Assembly: GCF_003258355.1 (NCBI RefSeq)
Contig: NZ_QKPO01000001.1
Location: 186,001-250,000, forward strand
Direction of reading: 5' to 3'
DNA from: Confluentibacter sediminis
GTDB taxonomy: Bacteria; Bacteroidota; Bacteroidia; Flavobacteriales; Flavobacteriaceae
Length of the DNA stretch: 64,000 bases
Positions 60,241-64,000 of the stretch are shown in pieces. The translations under genes and the position numbers were made by a program. Numbering within the stretch: the first letter of the stretch is position 1; every line of letters begins with the position of its first letter. Under the pieces are notes generated by a model. The model saw only the letters and a program-made list of their open reading frames with translations. It made no database searches and had not been told where the DNA came from.

Positions 60241-61374
60241 ATGGTGAATAAGAATACGTCAAGAAAAGGTTTCATATTTAAAAAATATGAAGCCCCAAAT
60301 AAATCTCCTTTCGATACACTCTTCGAGATTTTTAAAGAACTCATTACGCATACTTCGGGCGATTTTGACGAAGCCATCGATTGGTTACGGGAATTGGATA
60401 AGGAGTATAAATTAACAACTCCAGAATATACTATCGACGATTTTGTTGAAGACCTGAAACAGAAAGGTTATATACGGGAAGAAATAGATTCAGATGGAAA
60501 CAGTGGCGGCGGTATGGGTATTACAGCAAAAACAGAAAGGGCCATTCGTCAACAAGCACTAGACCAAATTTTTGGAAAAATAAAACGAAGCGGGCAAGGC
60601 AATCATAAAAGTAAAAGCCCAGGTTTAGGTGATGAACATACGGGTGATTTTAGAGATTATCAATTTGGTGATAATTTAGATAAGGTTTCGGTGACAGAGA
60701 GTCTGAAAAACGCTCAAATCAACCATGGAATTGGTGATTTTAGCTTGTCTGAAGACGATTTGGTTGTTGAAGAAACACTTCATAAATCCCAAATGAGTAC
60801 TGTTTTGATGATAGATATTAGCCACAGCATGATACTTTATGGTGAGGACAGAATTACACCGGCCAAAAAAGTAGCCATGGCTTTAGCGGAATTAATTACG
60901 ACCAGATATCCAAAAGATACCTTAGATATTTTAGTTTTTGGTAATGATGCTTGGCAAATAGAAATTAAAGATTTACCATATTTAAAAGTAGGGCCATATC
61001 ATACAAATACCGTTGCTGGTTTACAATTGGCAATGGATTTACTTCGTAGAAAACGAAATACCAACAAACAGATTTTTATGATAACCGATGGTAAACCCAG
61101 TTGTTTGAGAATGCCAGATGGTCAATATTATAAAGATAGTGTGGGCTTAAATCCTTTTATTACCAATAAGTGTTATGCCATGGCGCAACAAGCCAGACGA
61201 TTACATATTCCCATTACAACATTTATGATTGCACAAGATAATTATTTAATGCAGTTTGTTCGTGAATTTACATATGCCAATCAAGGCAAAGCTTTTTACA
61301 CCGGCTTAAAAGGTTTGGGTGAAATGATTTTTGAAGATTACGAAACTAATAGGAAAAAGAGAATTAAAGGATAA
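60241..61374 (+). CDS. von Willebrand factor A domain protein (MoxR partner)
   Basis: A 377-residue protein with a polar N-terminal half and a VWA domain (about 190-370). The MIDAS motif DxSxS reads MIDISHSMILYG, with ITDGKPS as the distal acidic loop. No signal peptide or membrane helix, so probably cytoplasmic. It is paired with the AAA ATPase gene 86 bases downstream. Such MoxR/VWA pairs act as chaperones that insert metals or activate enzymes; the client is unknown. Confidence 0.87.
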   Translation: MVNKNTSRKGFIFKKYEAPNKSPFDTLFEIFKELITHTSGDFDEAIDWLRELDKEYKLTTPEYTIDDFVEDLKQKGYIREEIDSDGNSGGGMGITAKTERAIRQQALDQIFGKIKRSGQGNHKSKSPGLGDEHTGDFRDYQFGDNLDKVSVTESLKNAQINHGIGDFSLSEDDLVVEETLHKSQMSTVLMIDISHSMILYGEDRITPAKKVAMALAELITTRYPKDTLDILVFGNDAWQIEIKDLPYLKVGPYHTNTVAGLQLAMDLLRRKRNTNKQIFMITDGKPSCLRMPDGQYYKDSVGLNPFITNKCYAMAQQARRLHIPITTFMIAQDNYLMQFVREFTYANQGKAFYTGLKGLGEMIFEDYETNRKKRIKG

Positions 61375-61460
61375 TTAATGAGCTGTTAGCCATTAAGTGT
61401 TAGCTTTTAGCTCGATATAATGACACTAAAAGCCAAAAGTAAACAGCCAAAACCTATAAA

Positions 61461-62921
61461 ATGAAAGATATAAAAACTTTAGGAGAATTAAAAAAAGCAG
61501 GTTATAAATCGAAATATATAAAAGATGAACTACGAGATAACCTCATTCAAAAGATAAAGAATAAAGAAACCACTTTTGAAGGTGTTCACGGTTATGAAAA
61601 TACCGTGATTCCAGAATTAGAGCGGGCTATTTTATCTCGACACAACATAAATTTATTGGGATTACGTGGACAAGCAAAAACGCGTTTAGCGCGATTAATG
61701 CTTAATTTGTTGGATGAATATATTCCTTATGTAGAAGGCTCAGAAATTAATGATGACCCGTTTCAACCTATTTCAAGATATGCCAAAGAATTGATTAATG
61801 AAAAAGGTGACAAAACGCCTATTTCTTGGTTACATAGAAGCGAACGTTTTGCTGAAAAATTAGCAACACCAGATGTTACTGTAGCAGATATTATAGGTGA
61901 CGTGGATCCGATAAAGGCTGCTAATTTAAAATTAAGTTATGCAGATGATAGAGTGATTCATTATGGCATGATTCCTAGAGCCAATCGCTGTATTTTTGTG
62001 ATTAATGAGTTGCCAGATTTACAAGCAAGAATTCAAGTAGCCTTATTTAATATTTTACAAGAAGGAGATGTACAGATTAGGGGGTTTAAGTTGAGGTTGC
62101 CTTTGGATATTCAATTTTTATTCACTGCAAATCCTGAAGATTATACCAATAGAGGTAGTATAGTAACTCCTTTAAAAGATAGAATTGGTTCACAAATTTT
62201 AACTCATTATCCAGCAGATATTGAAACGGCACGATTAATTACAGAACAAGAAGCTAGAGTTTTAGAAAGTCAAACACAATCTGTTAAAGTACCAGATTTG
62301 GCGAAAGATTTATTGGAGCAAATCGTATTTGAAGCACGAGAAAGTGAGTATATAGATGCTAAAAGCGGCGTGAGTGCCAGATTGAGCATTACAGCTTTCG
62401 AAAATTTATTAAGTACAGCAGAACGACGAGCTTTGAAGTCTGGTGATGACAAAACCACAGTGCGTTTAAGTGACTTTGTGGGCATCATTCCATCTATTAC
62501 AGGAAAAGTGGAATTGGTTTATGAAGGTGAGCAAGAGGGTGCGGCTGTAGTGGCCTATAACTTAATAGGGGAAGCCGTTAAAACGTTATTTGAAGAGTCT
62601 TTCCCAAAAATTAGTAAACTTAAAAAACAAGATGAAGAAAGTCCGTATGATGATATTGTATCTTGGTTTTTCAATCAAAAAGATGGTTTTGAGTTACTAG
62701 ATGAGATGACAGATAAAGAATATAAAGCGATTCTGGATAGCATTTCGCCTTTAGATGATTTATTAAGCGAATACCAACCAGATATCAATAAAGAAGATAC
62801 TTATTTCGAAAAGGAGTTTGTACTTTGGTCATTAGTAGAACTTAAATTGCTTAGTAAATTTAGGTTTACTGAAGGTACCCAATTTAAAGACCCTTATGGA
62901 AGTTTTATAAGCGGCATTTAA
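61461..62921 (+). CDS. MoxR/magnesium-chelatase-like AAA ATPase
   Basis: A 486-residue AAA+ protein. The Walker A loop is GLRGQAKTRLARL, the Walker B region IFVINELPDLQARIQVALFN, and sensor 1 LFTANPEDYTNRG, followed by the arginine-finger and sensor 2 region (TPLKDRIGSQILTHYP; SGVSARLSITAFENLL). The fold resembles the ChlI/BchI and MoxR groups. It probably powers remodelling together with the VWA protein encoded upstream. The spacer between the two genes holds degenerate GTTAGC-type repeats. Confidence 0.88.
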   Translation: MKDIKTLGELKKAGYKSKYIKDELRDNLIQKIKNKETTFEGVHGYENTVIPELERAILSRHNINLLGLRGQAKTRLARLMLNLLDEYIPYVEGSEINDDPFQPISRYAKELINEKGDKTPISWLHRSERFAEKLATPDVTVADIIGDVDPIKAANLKLSYADDRVIHYGMIPRANRCIFVINELPDLQARIQVALFNILQEGDVQIRGFKLRLPLDIQFLFTANPEDYTNRGSIVTPLKDRIGSQILTHYPADIETARLITEQEARVLESQTQSVKVPDLAKDLLEQIVFEARESEYIDAKSGVSARLSITAFENLLSTAERRALKSGDDKTTVRLSDFVGIIPSITGKVELVYEGEQEGAAVVAYNLIGEAVKTLFEESFPKISKLKKQDEESPYDDIVSWFFNQKDGFELLDEMTDKEYKAILDSISPLDDLLSEYQPDINKEDTYFEKEFVLWSLVELKLLSKFRFTEGTQFKDPYGSFISGI

Positions 62922-63204
62922 TACCATTTTAACATAAAAATTAATGTAAAAGTTGCTAAAATTTATTTTTGGCAACTTTTATCATATTCTCTTCAAATCA
63001 ATATTCAAATTTAATAATCCATTCTTTAAAGTATTGATAATTTTAATTTCAATAAAAAAACAGCTCAAAACTAACGGGTTTTAACAGTAAAGTCGTTACA
63101 CATCTATTTTTCGTTTTTTAAATTTTTCGTAACTTACAGCATAAGGCAGAAGCTTTTTTTTAAGTTTTTGCATGCTTTTTTACTATAACATTTTAATTTA
63201 TCAA
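62922..63204. other. gap between the MoxR gene and the HAD gene
   Basis: This 283-base stretch starts with the terminator at 62948-62980. The rest is AT-rich with no gene. TAAATTTTTCG (63119-63129) is only a poor match to the -7 consensus, so the HAD promoter is not clear. Confidence 0.4.
62948..62980 (+). terminator. Rho-independent terminator of the VWA-MoxR pair
   Basis: AAAAGTTGC (62948-62956) and GCAACTTTT (62972-62980) form a 9-bp stem around a 15-base loop, ending in T residues. Confidence 0.75.
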
Positions 63205-64000
63205 ATGGAAGAAGAAAATATTAAAGCAAAGGATATAAAAATTTTATCTTTTGATATTGATAATACCTTAATAAATTTTCATACCCTTAAAAGTAATTTT
63301 ACTAAAATCTGGAATCAATTTAAGCCCAAAGATATTTTACTTACTTACAATACAGGTCGATTAATAGATGATACTTTAAATTTAATCGATACTGGGATTT
63401 TGCCTGAGCCAGATTTTATAATTTCTGGTGTTGGGACACATATTTATGATTATAAAAACAAATCGGTTGTAAAAGAGTTTAATAACGTCTTGGACGATGG
63501 ATGGGATTTAGTATCCGTAGAAAATCTTATTCAAGGTATTAATCATCCCATTAGCGAACAACCTGCTAAATATCAGCATGCTTATAAAAGAAGTTATTAT
63601 TTCCACAATGCTAATTCCGATATTATTGAATCTATAGAGCAGGATTTTATTAAAGCCAATATGCATGTAAATGTAGTTTACTCAGGTGAAAAGTTTTTGG
63701 ATATTTTGCCAAAGTGGGCTAACAAAGGGAATGCATTACAATGGCTTTTAAATAAGGTTGATTTAAAAGCTCATAATGTGTTGGTAGCAGGTGATAGTGG
63801 TAACGATTCTGCCATGTTTAACATGAATGGTATAAAAGGGATTGTAGTAGCTAATGCCCATGAAGAGCTATATAGATTTACTAAGCATAAAGAAGTCTAT
63901 CATTCTGAATGTGAGAATGGAGATGGTATTATTGAAGGATTAATATATTACGGTATTTTACCGGAACAAGCAAAAATAGTAAAGGAAGACAATCACACAG
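63205..64000 (+). CDS. HAD-IIB hydrolase, sucrose-phosphate phosphatase-like, partial
   Basis: An ATG at 63205 opens a frame that runs to the window end (265 codons, no stop). HAD motif I is ILSFDIDNTLINF, motif II LTYNTGR, then SGVGTHIY, the Lys motif KWANKGNALQWLL and motif IV VLVAGDSGNDSAMFNM. The chain, including GIVVANAHEEL, aligns well with sucrose-6-phosphate phosphatases, so a sugar phosphate is the likely substrate. The gene continues beyond the window; a glycosyltransferase or sucrose-handling gene may follow. Confidence 0.85.
   Translation, partial: MEEENIKAKDIKILSFDIDNTLINFHTLKSNFTKIWNQFKPKDILLTYNTGRLIDDTLNLIDTGILPEPDFIISGVGTHIYDYKNKSVVKEFNNVLDDGWDLVSVENLIQGINHPISEQPAKYQHAYKRSYYFHNANSDIIESIEQDFIKANMHVNVVYSGEKFLDILPKWANKGNALQWLLNKVDLKAHNVLVAGDSGNDSAMFNMNGIKGIVVANAHEELYRFTKHKEVYHSECENGDGIIEGLIYYGILPEQAKIVKEDNHT

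Noticed and set aside
1-64000. rRNA, tRNA, CRISPR arrays, prophage or complete insertion sequences
   Set aside because: I saw no tRNA-like cloverleaf with a TTCGA loop, no rRNA, no regularly spaced repeats and no phage structural genes. A covariance-model search would be needed to exclude small RNAs.

Overview
The window looks like chromosomal DNA of a marine or soil member of the Flavobacteriaceae (Bacteroidota). It is AT-rich by eye. Promoters carry the Bacteroidota -7 box TAnnTTTG and rarely show a Shine-Dalgarno sequence. Several genes are family hallmarks: gldI, a PorP/SprF-type protein, a LETM1-related biofilm protein, a long LepB, an MutL with an altered endonuclease motif, and a fused CcoN-CcoO oxidase subunit. 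No rRNA, tRNA or CRISPR array was seen. The window is cut inside parE at the left edge and inside a sucrose-phosphatase-like HAD gene at the right edge.

Layout. 1-3.2 kb: parE end, a possible 44-codon ORF, parC. 3.2-8.9 kb (minus): a PorP/SprF-SPOR fusion, then a tight five-gene run (DHH phosphoesterase, gldI, cyclophilin-FKBP, lgt, DUF192 lipoprotein). 9-12.3 kb: ndk, two cold-shock genes, and recF/2H-phosphoesterase/DUF721. 12.4-19.1 kb (plus): TPR protein, ribH, two small membrane proteins, mutL, two rhomboids, a membrane-anchored EEP phosphatase. 19.1-25.1 kb (minus): the parA-parB-DUF5683-dapB-lepB-wbqC-DUF6122 block, interrupted by a decayed S23-type four-helix-bundle gene. 25.3-37.4 kb is more accessory: M16 peptidase, LpxD-like enzyme, a 5'-truncated gene, LETM1-related protein, TonB receptor, esterase, IS110 transposase remnant, ECF sigma/anti-sigma pair, Cu/Zn-SOD. 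37.5-39.7 kb: hemN and a universal stress protein. 39.8-44.9 kb: a TetR-controlled ABC/HlyD/TolC exporter. 45-54 kb: the complete cbb3 oxidase locus (ccoI-ccoS-ccoNO-ccoQ-ccoP-ccoG-ccoH-SafE). 54-60 kb: lipid kinase, App1 phosphatase, a PAS histidine kinase, a receiver-Crp fusion regulator, a universal stress protein, a Crp/Fnr regulator. 60-64 kb: a VWA/MoxR pair and the HAD hydrolase.

The main finding is a candidate oxygen-response circuit spread over 37-60 kb. Four promoters (hemN, ccoS-NO-Q-P, ccoI, universal stress protein) carry the same palindrome, ATGAY-N4-RTCAT. In all four its centre lies exactly 29.5 bp upstream of the first base of the -7 box, which places it near -42/-43 relative to the expected start. 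The same region encodes a FixL-like PAS kinase, a receiver domain fused to a Crp/Fnr DNA-binding module, and a separate Crp/Fnr protein. Both DNA-binding proteins share the same recognition-helix pattern (E-S-x-I-R). Together this resembles a rewired FixL-FixJ-FixK/FNR system, with FixJ and FixK functions merged in one protein, controlling microaerobic respiration and oxygen-independent haem synthesis. Motifs and spacing are read directly from the sequence; the regulatory link is inference.
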